Shown here piece by piece: positions 18,172 to 27,306 of a DNA stretch of 64,000 nt; the stretch's first letter is position 1; every line of letters starts with the position of its first letter. A program made the translations under genes and the position numbers. Below the pieces are notes generated by a model, which saw only the letters and a program-made list of their open reading frames with translations, was not told the DNA's origin and searched no databases. Origin of the DNA: AP-15 sp963812675 (GTDB taxonomy: Bacteria; Pseudomonadota; Alphaproteobacteria; ATCC43930; CGMCC-115725); NCBI GenBank assembly GCA_963812675.1, contig CAWEWR010000009.1:1-64000 (forward strand), read 5' to 3'.

Positions 18172-18909
18172 TTGTTTGATCTGTCTAGCCAAACTGGACT
18201 GATAACCGGAGCCTCCGGCGGAATCGGCGGGGCGATTGCCAAGGCCCTGCATCGTCAAGGCGCGGAGGTCATGCTGGCGGGAACACGTTCCGCGGCGCTT
18301 GAAGCATTGGCGGGCGAGCTCGGCGCGCGAGTTCATGTCGGAATGGCCGACCTCGCCAATTCGACGGCACCGGAACGACTGGCCAAGGAAGCCGAGGCGG
18401 CTATGGGCCGGGTGGACATTCTCGTCAACAATGCGGGGATCACGCGTGACGCGCTGGCGCTTCGGATGAGGGACGAGGACTGGCGGTTGGTTCTGGAGGT
18501 CAATTTGACGGCCCAGTTCCGGCTTACCCGCGCGCTGCTGCCCGGCATGGTTCGTCGCCGCCACGGTCGTGTGATCGGCATCAGCTCGGTCGTCGGGGTC
18601 AGCGGCAATGCCGGGCAGGCGAACTATGCCGCGGCAAAGGCCGCGATGATCGGCATGTCGAAATCGATCGCCGCCGAGACTGCAGGGCGCGGCATTACCG
18701 TGAACTGCATCGCGCCGGGCCTTATCGTGACGGCGATGACCGACAAATTAACCGCGCAGCAACGCGCACGGCTTGCCGAGGCGATTCCCGCCGGCCGGTT
18801 CGGCGCGCCGGAAGAGGTGGCTGGCGCGGTGGTTTACCTGGCGAGCGCCGAAGCCGCCTATGTCACTGGCCAGACCTTGCACATCAATGGCGGTATGGTC
18901 ATGGTATGA
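18172..18909 (+). CDS. fabG: 3-oxoacyl-ACP reductase
   Basis: 245 residues, exactly the usual FabG size, from a TTG start (MFDLSSQTGLITG). It is a short-chain dehydrogenase with TGASGGIG (NADPH binding), NNAGITRD, ISSVVG with the catalytic Ser, and NYAAAKAAMIG with the catalytic Tyr/Lys. It reduces 3-ketoacyl-ACP in fatty-acid synthesis. The TTG at 18172 is preferred over the upstream TTG at 18154 because it gives the family N-terminus and has GTGGGG nearby. Confidence 0.93.
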   Translation: MFDLSSQTGLITGASGGIGGAIAKALHRQGAEVMLAGTRSAALEALAGELGARVHVGMADLANSTAPERLAKEAEAAMGRVDILVNNAGITRDALALRMRDEDWRLVLEVNLTAQFRLTRALLPGMVRRRHGRVIGISSVVGVSGNAGQANYAAAKAAMIGMSKSIAAETAGRGITVNCIAPGLIVTAMTDKLTAQQRARLAEAIPAGRFGAPEEVAGAVVYLASAEAAYVTGQTLHINGGMVMV

Positions 18910-18940
18910 GGCGGCCGAACCGCTTCCCGGAGCAGCCGAT

Positions 18941-18968
18941 TTGCAGTGCCGGGGAAACATGCTATGTG
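18941..18968 (+). promoter_or_regulatory. Possible acpP promoter
   Basis: TTGCAG (18941-18946) and TATGTG (18963-18968) are 16 bases apart in the 200-bp gap before acpP. An extra promoter here would fit the very high ACP demand relative to FabD/FabG. The match is moderate. Confidence 0.35.
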
Positions 18969-19111
18969 ACCGCACCGTGACTGTGATGTCGACGCGGTCC
19001 CTAGGGCGGTCCCTGAGGGCGGTCCGGGGAGGGCGACGCCCGCCATGGCCGACAGCGCCAGGGCGCTTGGTGCCTAAACTATTTCCAGCAAGCCACTGAG
19101 GATAAGAACGG

Positions 19112-19345
19112 ATGAGTGACGTCGCTGATCGGGTCAAGAAGATCGTCGTCGAGCATCTGGGCGTCGACGAATCGAAGGTGACCGAAAACGCCAGCTTTAT
19201 CGACGATTTGGGCGCCGACAGCCTCGACACCGTCGAGCTGGTGATGGCCTTCGAGGAGGAGTTCGGGTGCGAGATCCCGGATGACGCGGCCGAGAAGATC
19301 GTGACGGTGAAGGATGCGGTCAGCTTCATCGAAACGCACAGCTGA
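19112..19345 (+). CDS. acpP: Acyl carrier protein
   Basis: 77 residues, acidic. The 4'-phosphopantetheine attachment site is Ser37 in LGADSLDTVEL. It carries growing acyl chains in fatty-acid synthesis and donates them to lipid A and phospholipid enzymes. GAGGATAAG precedes the ATG. It lies between fabG and fabF in the usual order. Confidence 0.97.
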   Translation: MSDVADRVKKIVVEHLGVDESKVTENASFIDDLGADSLDTVELVMAFEEEFGCEIPDDAAEKIVTVKDAVSFIETHS

Positions 19346-19422
19346 GCTGCCCGCTGCCGAATTTCTCCACTCCAGGTCGCATGCCGCCGGCATGCCTGCC
19401 TCATGCGGGTGACGCGAAGAAT

Positions 19423-20685
19423 ATGCGACGCGTCGTAGTGACCGGCATGGGGCTGGTGACACCCCTGGGGATCGGCCTCGAACGGAACTGGAGCAGTTTA
19501 GTCGAGGGAATGTCGGGTGTTCGCGTGATCCAGTCGTTCGACGTTTCCGACCTGCCGGTCAAGATCGCCGCACAGGTGCCGCGCGGCGAGACCGCCTCGG
19601 GCCTCTTCAACGCAGACGATTGGGTGCCGCCCAAGGACCAGCGCAAAATGGATGGGTTCATCGTCTATGCGCTCGCCGCAGCCACGCAGGCGGTCGAAGA
19701 TGCCGGCTGGACACCGCAAGCCGAGGAGGCGCGCGAGCGCACCGGGGTGATAATCGGTTCCGGCATCGGCGGGCTGCCCGGAATAACCGATGGTGCGTTG
19801 ACCTTGCACGAACGCGGTCCGCGCCGTCTTACGCCGTTTTTCATCCCGGCCAATCTGATCAATCTCGCCTCCGGCCACGTCTCGATCCGCTATGGCTTCA
19901 CCGGACCCAATCATGCCGTGGTGACCGCTTGCTCAAGCGGTGCGCACGCGATCGGCGACGCGGCGCGGCTTATCATGCTGGATGACGCCGACGTCATGGT
20001 TTGCGGCGGGACGGAGGCGGCGATCTGCCGCCTCGGTCTCGCCGGCTTTGCGTCGGCGCGCGCACTGTCTACCGGGTTCAACCACGACCCGCCACGGGCG
20101 TCGCGTCCGTGGGACCGGGAACGCGACGGTTTCGTCATGGGCGAGGGCGCCGGAATCGTCGTCCTTGAAGAATACGAGCACGCCAGGCGGCGGGGTGCGA
20201 AGATCTACGCTGAGGTGATCGGATACGGCATGTCCGGCGACGCATTTCATCTGACTGCTCCGGCGGAGGACGGCAACGGCGCGTTTCGGTCGATGCGCAA
20301 CGCCCTGCGGCGCGCGGGCATTGCGGCGGACAAGATCGACTACATCAATGCCCACGGCACATCGACCCCGCTCGGCGACGAGATCGAGCTCGGTGCCGTG
20401 AAGCGGTTGTTCGGCGGCCATGCATATGAGCTGTCGATGTCGTCGACCAAATCGGCGATCGGACACCTGCTCGGAGCGGCCGGCAGCGTCGAGGCGATCT
20501 TTGCGATCCTGGCGATCCGCGATGGCGTCGTCCCTCCAACGCTCAATCTCGACAATCCCTCGCCGTCCTGCGATATCGACCTGGTGCCGAAACGAGCCAA
20601 AGAGCGCAGGGTGAACTACGCGCTCTCTAATTCCTTCGGCTTCGGCGGCACCAACGCCTCGCTGATCTTTGTCGGGCCACCCTGA
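19423..20685 (+). CDS. fabF: 3-oxoacyl-ACP synthase II
   Basis: 420 residues, a normal KASII length. MRRVVVTGMGLVTPLG opens the protein. The nucleophilic Cys is in VTACSSGAHAIG near residue 170, and the two catalytic His residues are in NAHGTSTPLGD and GHLLGAAG. It condenses malonyl-ACP with acyl-ACP for chain elongation. The ATG at 19423 gives the family start; the open frame goes back to 19381 without similarity. Confidence 0.95.
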   Translation: MRRVVVTGMGLVTPLGIGLERNWSSLVEGMSGVRVIQSFDVSDLPVKIAAQVPRGETASGLFNADDWVPPKDQRKMDGFIVYALAAATQAVEDAGWTPQAEEARERTGVIIGSGIGGLPGITDGALTLHERGPRRLTPFFIPANLINLASGHVSIRYGFTGPNHAVVTACSSGAHAIGDAARLIMLDDADVMVCGGTEAAICRLGLAGFASARALSTGFNHDPPRASRPWDRERDGFVMGEGAGIVVLEEYEHARRRGAKIYAEVIGYGMSGDAFHLTAPAEDGNGAFRSMRNALRRAGIAADKIDYINAHGTSTPLGDEIELGAVKRLFGGHAYELSMSSTKSAIGHLLGAAGSVEAIFAILAIRDGVVPPTLNLDNPSPSCDIDLVPKRAKERRVNYALSNSFGFGGTNASLIFVGPP

Positions 20686-20724
20686 ACGTTCGAGGCGCGC
20701 GGTCGCGGGAAACGGGCGCGATTG

Positions 20725-21774
20725 ATGCGCGGCTTTTTTCGGCTCTTGGCATGGGCGGCGGTCAGTGTGTCGCTGGTCCTCCTCATCCTCGGAGGAGCCG
20801 GTTATTGGCTCTACCGCGACGTCGCCGCGCCTGGCCCGCTGACCGAATCACGCACGATCGTGATCCCGCCGCATACCCGCCTCTCCGATATTGCCTCGCT
20901 GTTGGCGGAGCAGGACATCATCCGGCACCGGCGCTCCTTTGAGCTGGGCGCGACCTTGTCGGGCCGCGGCTCCGCGTTCCTGGCCGGCGAATACGAGTTT
21001 CCGGCTGCAACGAGCGCACTCCAGGTTATGGAGATCATCGCCAGCGGCAAGACGGTAAAGCACCGGCTGACGATCCCGGAGGGTCTGACCAGCGCGGAAA
21101 TCCTGGCCCTGGTACAAGCCGCGCCCGCCCTCGACGGGGATCCAGGCCCGTCGCCCGCCGAAGGCGAGTTGCTGCCGGAAACCTATCTTTACGAGTATGG
21201 CGACCGTCGAAAGGGTATGATCGAGCGCATGCAGCGAGCGATGGCGCGCGCCCTCGCCGAGGTCTGGGCCGAGCGCCGTCCCGACTTGCCGCTCACGACG
21301 CCCCGTGAAGTGTCGATCCTCGCCTCGCTGATCGAGAAGGAGGCCTCGCGCGAGGATGAGCAGGCGCGTATCGCAGCGGTTTTCGTGAACCGGCTGCGCT
21401 TGGGCATGCACCTGCAATCGGACCCTACAGTGATCTATGCCTTGAGCGATCGGGGCTCGAAGAGGTTCGATCGCCGGCTGACCCACACCGATTTGACGAT
21501 TCTTTCGCCCTACAACACCTATGTGACCAAGGGGCTGCCGCCGGGCCCGATCGACAATCCCGGCATATCCGCGCTGCGCGCCGCCGCACGACCGGCTTTT
21601 ACTGATGAACTCTATTTCGTAGCCGACGGAGCGGGCGGCCATGTCTTTGCCACGACCCTCGCCGAACACAGCCGAAACATCGCGCAATACCGCCACAGCG
21701 CCGCGACCGAACCGGAGCGCGACATACCGGTTCACGCAATCCCCGACGAAAAACCGGGTTCGCCCGTCCGGTAA
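20725..21774 (+). CDS. mltG: Endolytic transglycosylase MltG (YceG)
   Basis: About 349 residues. One N-terminal transmembrane helix (VSVSLVLLILGGAGYWLY) is followed by a LysM-like region and the YceG domain with SLIEKEAS (catalytic Glu), SDPTVIYAL and LPPGPIDNPGISAL. It cleaves nascent peptidoglycan strands at the inner membrane and probably terminates glycan chains. It follows fabF as in many proteobacteria. An ATG at 20725 was chosen over the TTG directly before it. Confidence 0.92.
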   Translation: MRGFFRLLAWAAVSVSLVLLILGGAGYWLYRDVAAPGPLTESRTIVIPPHTRLSDIASLLAEQDIIRHRRSFELGATLSGRGSAFLAGEYEFPAATSALQVMEIIASGKTVKHRLTIPEGLTSAEILALVQAAPALDGDPGPSPAEGELLPETYLYEYGDRRKGMIERMQRAMARALAEVWAERRPDLPLTTPREVSILASLIEKEASREDEQARIAAVFVNRLRLGMHLQSDPTVIYALSDRGSKRFDRRLTHTDLTILSPYNTYVTKGLPPGPIDNPGISALRAAARPAFTDELYFVADGAGGHVFATTLAEHSRNIAQYRHSAATEPERDIPVHAIPDEKPGSPVR

Positions 21775-21846
21775 CGTCGTATAACCAAACCCGATCAACT
21801 GGAGAGACAATTAGCGCCAAGCTGGGAGAAATTGAGCCGCGGCAAG

Positions 21847-21984
21847 ACCCTCACCCGCCTCGCTGGCGCTCGGCACCCTCTCCCGCAGTGCGGGAGAGGG
21901 GCCAACCCGCATTCCAGCACAAAGCTCCTCTCCCGCACCGCGGGAGAGGGGGGACCAAGCCCGAAGGGCTTGGTGGGTGAGGGT
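21847..21984 (+). repeat. 137-bp inverted-repeat element, copy 1
   Basis: It starts ACCCTCACCC and ends GGGTGAGGGT, perfect 10-bp terminal inverted repeats. Inside are hairpins CTCTCCCGCA/TGCGGGAGAG, CTCTCCCGC/GCGGGAGAG and CCAAGCCC/GGGCTTGG. It is nearly identical to 36943-37078. It lies in the 270-bp gap before the yicC gene, whose frame happens to be open through it. Confidence 0.85.
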
Positions 21985-22044
21985 AGCGACTGCTTCCAGC
22001 AAGTTGCGATTTTCTCGGGAGCGGTGGATTTGGGTATTGCGAGC

Positions 22045-22911
22045 ATGACCGGCTTTGCGCGGACGCAGGGCGACGAGCTCGGCATCAGCTGGGTTTGGGA
22101 GGTGAAGAGCGTCAACGGCAAATCGCTCGATTTGCGGCTTCGGCTGGCGCCGGGTTTCGATGCGTTGGAGCCCCAGCTTCGTTCGCTGCTGACGCAGCGT
22201 TTCCGCCGAGGCAACGTTTCCGCCAGCCTCGCCGTGACCCGTACCCGGCCCGCGACGGTGCGGGTCAATCGCAAGACATTGGCTCAGCTCGTTGCCCTGA
22301 TGAACGAGCTGGCGGGCGAGATCGAGGCGGCGCCGCCGCGCATCGACGGGCTGTTGGCTTTGCGCGGGGTGGTGGAGACGGTCGAAGACGAACCGGACGC
22401 CCTGCTGGAGGAACGCGGACGCGCCGTTCTCGACAGCTGGGCGACAGCGCTCGATGCGCTGGCCGGCGCCAGAGCCGAGGAAGGAGCGCGTCTCGCCGGC
22501 GTGCTGCACAGCCAACTCGCGGAGATGGCGGCGCTGGTAGAGGCGGCGGCGGGATGCGCGGCGGCCCAGCCGGCGGCGATTCGCGAAAGGCTAAAGACGA
22601 TGTTGGCGAATGTCGCCGATCTCGCCCCGGGCATGCCCGAGGAGCGAGTCGCGCAGGAAATCGCGCTGCTTATCGCGCGTTCGGATATCCGTGAGGAGCT
22701 GGAGCGTTTGCGGGCGCATCTCGATCAGGCTGCCGACCTGCTCCGGCAGGACGAGGCGGTCGGGCGCCGTCTCGATTTTCTCTGCCAGGAGCTGAACCGC
22801 GAGGCCAATACGTTGTGCTCGAAATCAGCCGATATCGAGTTGACGCGAGTGGGGCTTTCCTTGAAAGCGGCGGTCGAACAATTCCGCGAGCAGGTGCAGA
22901 ACATCGAATGA
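22045..22911 (+). CDS. YicC/YloC family endoribonuclease-like protein
   Basis: 288 residues. The N-terminal MTGFAR and the C-terminal half with LDQAADLLRQDEAVGRRLDFLCQELNREANTLCSKS are the YicC signature. Family members are linked to RNA decay and stationary-phase survival. The ATG at 22045 is the family start. The frame is open back to 21832 only because it runs through the 137-bp repeat. Its stop overlaps the gmk start (ATGA), indicating translational coupling. Confidence 0.9.
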   Translation: MTGFARTQGDELGISWVWEVKSVNGKSLDLRLRLAPGFDALEPQLRSLLTQRFRRGNVSASLAVTRTRPATVRVNRKTLAQLVALMNELAGEIEAAPPRIDGLLALRGVVETVEDEPDALLEERGRAVLDSWATALDALAGARAEEGARLAGVLHSQLAEMAALVEAAAGCAAAQPAAIRERLKTMLANVADLAPGMPEERVAQEIALLIARSDIREELERLRAHLDQAADLLRQDEAVGRRLDFLCQELNREANTLCSKSADIELTRVGLSLKAAVEQFREQVQNIE

Positions 22912-23543
22912 GTCCCCCAGCAATCGAAAGGCGGGGGTTCTTGCTGATCCTTTCGTCGCCATCGGGGGCAGGCAAGACGACGATCACCCGCCGGCTCGTC
23001 GCCGGTGACCCTGCCTTGGCTTTGTCGGTCTCGGTGACGACCCGCCCGCCGCGGGACGGTGAGATGGAAGGGCGCGACTATTACTTCATCGACCGGAGTC
23101 GCTTCGACGAGATGCTCGCACGAGGCGAGCTTTTGGAGCACGCGGTCGTGTTCGGGAACTGCTACGGCACGCCGCGCGGGCCGATCGAGGCGGCCCTCGC
23201 GGCCGGGCACGACGTCGTCGGAGATGTCGACTGGCAAGGCACCCAGCAACTCGCGAAGAGCGTCGCGGGAGATCTCGTTTCTGTCTTCGTGCTGCCGCCG
23301 AGCCTCACCGCTCTAGAGGCGCGGCTGCGCGCCCGCGCCCAGGACAGTGCCGCCGTGGTCGCTTCGCGGATGGCCAAGTCGGCCGAGGAGATGAGCCGCT
23401 GGCCGGAATACGATTACGTGATCGTCAATCGCGAGGTCGAGGAGAGCGTCGCACTAGTTCGCGCCATCGTCACCGCCGAGCGGCTGCGCCGCGTTCGTCA
23501 GACCGGCCTCGCCGAATTCGTCAACGGCTTGCGGGTGGGCTGA
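22908..23543 (+). CDS. gmk: Guanylate kinase
   Basis: 211 residues. The P-loop SSPSGAGKTT binds ATP. SVSVTTRPPRDGEMEGRDYYFI is the GMP-binding segment, followed by GNCYGTPRG and a lid. It phosphorylates GMP to GDP. The ATG shares ATGA with the yicC stop. A GGCGCCC/GGGCGCC hairpin follows the stop. Confidence 0.95.
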   Translation: MSPPAIERRGFLLILSSPSGAGKTTITRRLVAGDPALALSVSVTTRPPRDGEMEGRDYYFIDRSRFDEMLARGELLEHAVVFGNCYGTPRGPIEAALAAGHDVVGDVDWQGTQQLAKSVAGDLVSVFVLPPSLTALEARLRARAQDSAAVVASRMAKSAEEMSRWPEYDYVIVNREVEESVALVRAIVTAERLRRVRQTGLAEFVNGLRVG

Positions 23544-23546
23544 CAA

Positions 23547-23567
23547 GGCGCCCCGCTGGAGGGCGCC
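23547..23567 (+). terminator. Possible hairpin terminator after gmk
   Basis: GGCGCCC and GGGCGCC form a 7-bp stem with a 7-base loop, three bases after the gmk stop and between two convergent genes. There is no clear T-run after it, so intrinsic termination is uncertain. Confidence 0.35.
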
Positions 23568-23584
23568 TGTCGCGTCAGGTTCTG

Positions 23585-25354
23585 TTAGTGACGTGATTTT
23601 CCGCTGTCGAGCCCGAGGCCGGGCAGCACCTGGGTGCCTTCTTGTTGCACCGCCATCAGCTTGCCCGGGTCAAGGCCCAGCGTCGCCAAGATCGTCGGTG
23701 CGATTTGATAGGTTTCGACCGGGCTGGTCACCGTCGCGGGCGACATCGACGGATTGGAGACGAGCATCATCACGTTTGTGTCATCGTGTGCGAAGCCGCC
23801 GTGTTCAGCTAGTTTCTTGCCGCTCCCGGAGTAGGTAACGCCGATATTGGGCGTGACGATGATATCCGGCGTGCGCGGGTCGCCACTCGGCGGCAGCCCC
23901 GGCGAGTTGAACATTTGGGCGATCCCGGGTCCCGAGAAGATCTCACCAATTCCAGCAATGTTGCTCGTCGCCGGAGACTGACTTTCCAGCATTCCCACGG
24001 CATTCGTGGTTTGTGTCGAATCCGACAGCCAGAGCAGCGAGATGTCGTCTTGGGTCGGCCCGATCCCATTGGGGTTTGCCGGAGACTCGGAGAATGGAAG
24101 TAGGCTCGCCAGAATGTCTGCCGGCGATGTTGTTATCGGGTCATCAGGCGTGGTCGATATCCCCAAGTATCGAGCGGAGTCGATCGGGCTCTGGCCGTGC
24201 TTGGCCGAAATGAAGATCAAGGTCAACTCGTAGAGCCCGTTCTTTTTGAGCGCGGCGACCATTTTCCCGATTGAACTGTCGGCGAACTCGATCTCGCTCA
24301 GCAGCGCCGCGCTCGGGGTGCCGATATTGTCGAGATAGCCGCCGGTCACCTTGGTAGGAAGACTCTTCTCGATCAGCTTCTGGCCCACACTGACCACCTG
24401 AAAATTCATCCCGAAGATGTTCGGGACAGGCTTGCGCACCGTGCCGCTGTGATCCTTGCCGCCGATCTCGTTGAGGATCGCCTGCACCTTCAGGCTGTCG
24501 TAACACTGTATGTTCTGGAAGCTGTCGGTCCAGGCATTGCTGTTGGATACTGCGGTTTGATCCGGCAGCGGGTTGCACCCGGGCACAGTGGGCAACGCTA
24601 CCGGGATCGAGTTGATTTCCGGCGAGTAGTAGTCGTCGACGTTCGTCCCGTTGCCGGGGCCCGAGACCGACGAGTAGGAAGGATGCTTGTCCGACCAGGC
24701 GGTGTACCCGCCGGCTGCATGCACTACGCCAAAAATCGTGTTCGTGCGGACGAAGTTCCAAGGATAGACGGGAGCGCAGTTGTGGGCCGGGTCTCGCTCT
24801 AGCTTGTTCGGATCGATCGAGGCGATCCCGCCGTCCACGCCAGCTGGCGCTCCCCCATTGAGAAGGAGCTTATTGATGTCGATACCCTCGTCGAATTCGG
24901 TGGTTGTGCCCGTCGGCGGTGTCCCGGACGTACACAAGCCCGGCGCTCCCGCAACGCCGTTCCCGGTCGTTGTCGCGGGCGGATCGAGCGAACGGTCGTA
25001 GGCAACGTCGTAAAATGCGCCGACGGTCCGCGGCGAGCCGCCGCTCACCAGCGCCATCAGTCCGGGGAACGAATCGGACGGCTTCGATGTGGCAGCGTCC
25101 AGGTAATTGATGCCCGTCTCGGCAAGTTCGGCCAGGTTCGGGCAATAGGGCGCACCGCCGTTGACGCCGCTGATGCCTTCCGAGCAGTTGATAAAATCCA
25201 GCGCGTGCATGCCGTCGATGCTGATCAGCAGCACCCGCTTGATGCCCTCGCCGCCAGAGCCCCAATCGCCGTCGCCGTCGGCGTGTGCTGTCAGTCCCGC
25301 CGAAGCCACCAGAAGCCCGGCGCCGACGGCGGCGCCTTCCAGGAATTTCCGCAT
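23585..25354 (-). CDS. Secreted alkaline-phosphatase-superfamily phosphodiesterase
   Basis: 589 residues. The N-terminal GAAVGAGLLVASAGLTAHA is a signal peptide. LLISIDGMHALDF supplies the first metal-binding Asp of the type I phosphodiesterase / nucleotide pyrophosphatase fold. PSDSFPG near residue 95 holds the probable nucleophile. ISAKHGQSP and EHGGFAHDDTNVMM supply further metal ligands. It should hydrolyse a phosphodiester or phosphomonoester in the periplasm or outside. It sits between gmk and rsmA, an unusual guest in an otherwise conserved neighbourhood. Confidence 0.8.
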   Translation of the reverse strand: MRKFLEGAAVGAGLLVASAGLTAHADGDGDWGSGGEGIKRVLLISIDGMHALDFINCSEGISGVNGGAPYCPNLAELAETGINYLDAATSKPSDSFPGLMALVSGGSPRTVGAFYDVAYDRSLDPPATTTGNGVAGAPGLCTSGTPPTGTTTEFDEGIDINKLLLNGGAPAGVDGGIASIDPNKLERDPAHNCAPVYPWNFVRTNTIFGVVHAAGGYTAWSDKHPSYSSVSGPGNGTNVDDYYSPEINSIPVALPTVPGCNPLPDQTAVSNSNAWTDSFQNIQCYDSLKVQAILNEIGGKDHSGTVRKPVPNIFGMNFQVVSVGQKLIEKSLPTKVTGGYLDNIGTPSAALLSEIEFADSSIGKMVAALKKNGLYELTLIFISAKHGQSPIDSARYLGISTTPDDPITTSPADILASLLPFSESPANPNGIGPTQDDISLLWLSDSTQTTNAVGMLESQSPATSNIAGIGEIFSGPGIAQMFNSPGLPPSGDPRTPDIIVTPNIGVTYSGSGKKLAEHGGFAHDDTNVMMLVSNPSMSPATVTSPVETYQIAPTILATLGLDPGKLMAVQQEGTQVLPGLGLDSGKSRH

Positions 25355-25456
25355 AATTTATCCCTCATTTTAGATAAGCGCCGGGCACGCTATGCGGGGC
25401 TCGTGAAACTGGAGCGACAGATCGATTGCAGTTCGGTGACAACAAATCGAGCCCGA

Positions 25457-26299
25457 CTATCCGTCCCCAACGACCTGCGCAAGCGCGCAAAACTCGGCAA
25501 CCGTGAGTTCCTCGGCGCGCGCGGTCGGCGCGACCTCGGCGCGGTCGAGAAGCGGCTCGACCGGGATGCCGAGCGTCTTGAGGCTGGTCCGCAGCATCTT
25601 GCGGCGCTGGCCGAACGCGGCGGCGGTGACGCGTTCGAGCGTGCTCTTCTCCGCCCGGGCGAGCGGCTCGGGGCGCGGAACGATGCGCACGACGCTCGAC
25701 GTCACTTTGGGCGGCGGCACAAAGGCGCGTGGCGGGATATCGAACAGAATTTGCGGCTCGGCCAGCCACTGAACCAGAACCGAGAGCCGTCCATACGATT
25801 TGCTGCGCGGCATTGCCGTCAAGCGTTCGGCAACCTCGCGCTGGAACATCAACGTCAGGCTCTCGTATTCGCCGATCCGATCGAGCCATCCGATGAGCAA
25901 CGGGGTGGCGATATTGTACGGCAGGTTGGCGACGATCTTGCGCGGCGCATGCGACAATTCGACCGGGTCGAGCCTCAGCGCGTCCCCAGCAATCAGGCCG
26001 AGGCGGCCGGGATAAGCCGCAGCAACCTCGCCGAGGGCGGCAAGACAGCGCTGATCGCGCTCGATCGCCACGACCCGGCGCGCCCCCGCGGCAAGCAGGG
26101 CCCGCGTCAAAGCCCCCGGACCGGGTCCGATCTCGACGACTGTCGTATGCTCGAGCGGCGCGGCGGCGCGGGCGATCCGGCCGGTCAGATTGAGATCGAG
26201 AAGAAAGTTCTGCCCGAGCCTTTTGCGTGCGACGATGCCGTGCCGAGCGATCGCCTCGCGCAGCGGCGGCAAGGAGAGCGCAGACGGATCCTCCGTCAG
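25457..26299 (-). CDS. rsmA: 16S rRNA A1518/A1519 dimethyltransferase
   Basis: RsmA/KsgA, about 280 residues. ARKRLGQNFLLD and VEIGPGPGALT form the SAM site, and NLPYNIATPLL is the NLPY catalytic motif. It dimethylates two adenines near the 3' end of 16S rRNA. A TTG at 26272 is the first ordinary start, but the frame upstream reads LTEDPSALSLPPLREAIARHGI, which matches the expected family N-terminus. That extension begins with CTG at 26299, which overlaps the pdxA stop as CTGA. I take the CTG as the probable start; 26272 is the conservative alternative. Confidence 0.85.
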   Translation of the reverse strand: MTEDPSALSLPPLREAIARHGIVARKRLGQNFLLDLNLTGRIARAAAPLEHTTVVEIGPGPGALTRALLAAGARRVVAIERDQRCLAALGEVAAAYPGRLGLIAGDALRLDPVELSHAPRKIVANLPYNIATPLLIGWLDRIGEYESLTLMFQREVAERLTAMPRSKSYGRLSVLVQWLAEPQILFDIPPRAFVPPPKVTSSVVRIVPRPEPLARAEKSTLERVTAAAFGQRRKMLRTSLKTLGIPVEPLLDRAEVAPTARAEELTVAEFCALAQVVGDG

Positions 26300-27306
26300 C
26301 TGCCGGCCGAGCGCCTGGCAGCCATTTCAGCGGCCAGCCGCAGCGCGGCGATCAGGCTATCGGGCCGCGCGGTGCCGCGGCCGGCGATTGCCAGCGCCGT
26401 TCCGTGATCGGGCGACGTCCGCACAAAGGGCAGACCCAACGTCACGTTGACGCCGCCGTAAAAGTCGATCGTCTTGATCGGGATCAGCGCCTGGTCGTGG
26501 TACATGCACAGCGCCGCGTCATAGGTGCCGCGCGCCTCGGCGTGAAACATCGTGTCCGGCGGCAAGGGGCTGCGCGCATCTATCCCGGCGGCACGCAATT
26601 CGGCGACAGCCGGCTCGATGATCTCGATCTCCTCGCGGCCGAGGCTGCCGGCTTCTCCGGCGTGCGGATTGAGCCCGGCGAATGCCAGGATCGGAGAGCC
26701 GACCCCAAAATCGCGCCGCAGGGCCGCGTCCGTGATACGTCCGGCGTGGACGATGGCGGCCGATGACAGACTTTCAATCGCCCGGCGCAACGCGAGATGG
26801 ATGGTGACGGGAACAACGCGCAGCTCCGGGCACACCAGCATCATAATCGGAGCCGCGCCAGCCTGCGCGAGCTCGGCGAGGTATTCGGTGTGTCCAGGAT
26901 GGTGAAAGCCGGCTCGGTAGAGGCTGTCCTTCTGTATCGGGTTGGTGACGAGCGCCGCCGCGTGCCCATTGCGGACGTCGCGGACGGCGGTTTGGATGGC
27001 GCTCAGAATCGCCGGCGCATCGGCGGGGTCTGGGTGGCCAGGTTCGGCACGAACGGTCATGTCGATCGGCACGACCGGAAGCTCGTCGGCGAAGACCGAG
27101 GGCGCGCGATCCGGAGCGTCGATCGGCCGGATCGGCACCGGCCAGTCGAGCCGCCGAGCCAGGGACGCGAGCCGATCGGGATCGTCGATCAGGTAGAAGG
27201 AAGGGAGGTCGTCGCGACGGTCGAGCCAAGCCTTGAGGGCGATCTCACCGCCGATGCCGGCCGGCTCGCCCATCGTCAAGGCGAGCGGCAGCGCCATCGC
27301 GCTCAC
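26296..27306 (-). CDS. pdxA: 4-hydroxythreonine-4-phosphate dehydrogenase
   Basis: 336 residues, the usual length. MGEPAGIGGEIALKA opens the protein. Metal-binding His residues appear in HPGHTEYL, NPHAGEAGSLGREE and MYHDQALIPIK. The C-terminal FVRTSPDHGTALAIAG is conserved. It acts in pyridoxal phosphate synthesis. The GTG at 27306 shares GTGA with the surA stop; an ATG three codons in is possible. It overlaps surA upstream and rsmA downstream, indicating a coupled operon. Confidence 0.94.
   Translation of the reverse strand: MSAMALPLALTMGEPAGIGGEIALKAWLDRRDDLPSFYLIDDPDRLASLARRLDWPVPIRPIDAPDRAPSVFADELPVVPIDMTVRAEPGHPDPADAPAILSAIQTAVRDVRNGHAAALVTNPIQKDSLYRAGFHHPGHTEYLAELAQAGAAPIMMLVCPELRVVPVTIHLALRRAIESLSSAAIVHAGRITDAALRRDFGVGSPILAFAGLNPHAGEAGSLGREEIEIIEPAVAELRAAGIDARSPLPPDTMFHAEARGTYDAALCMYHDQALIPIKTIDFYGGVNVTLGLPFVRTSPDHGTALAIAGRGTARPDSLIAALRLAAEMAARRSAGS

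Noticed and set aside
21832..22044. N-terminal extension of the YicC protein
   Set aside because: It is translated from the 137-bp repeat and precedes the conserved MTGFAR start.
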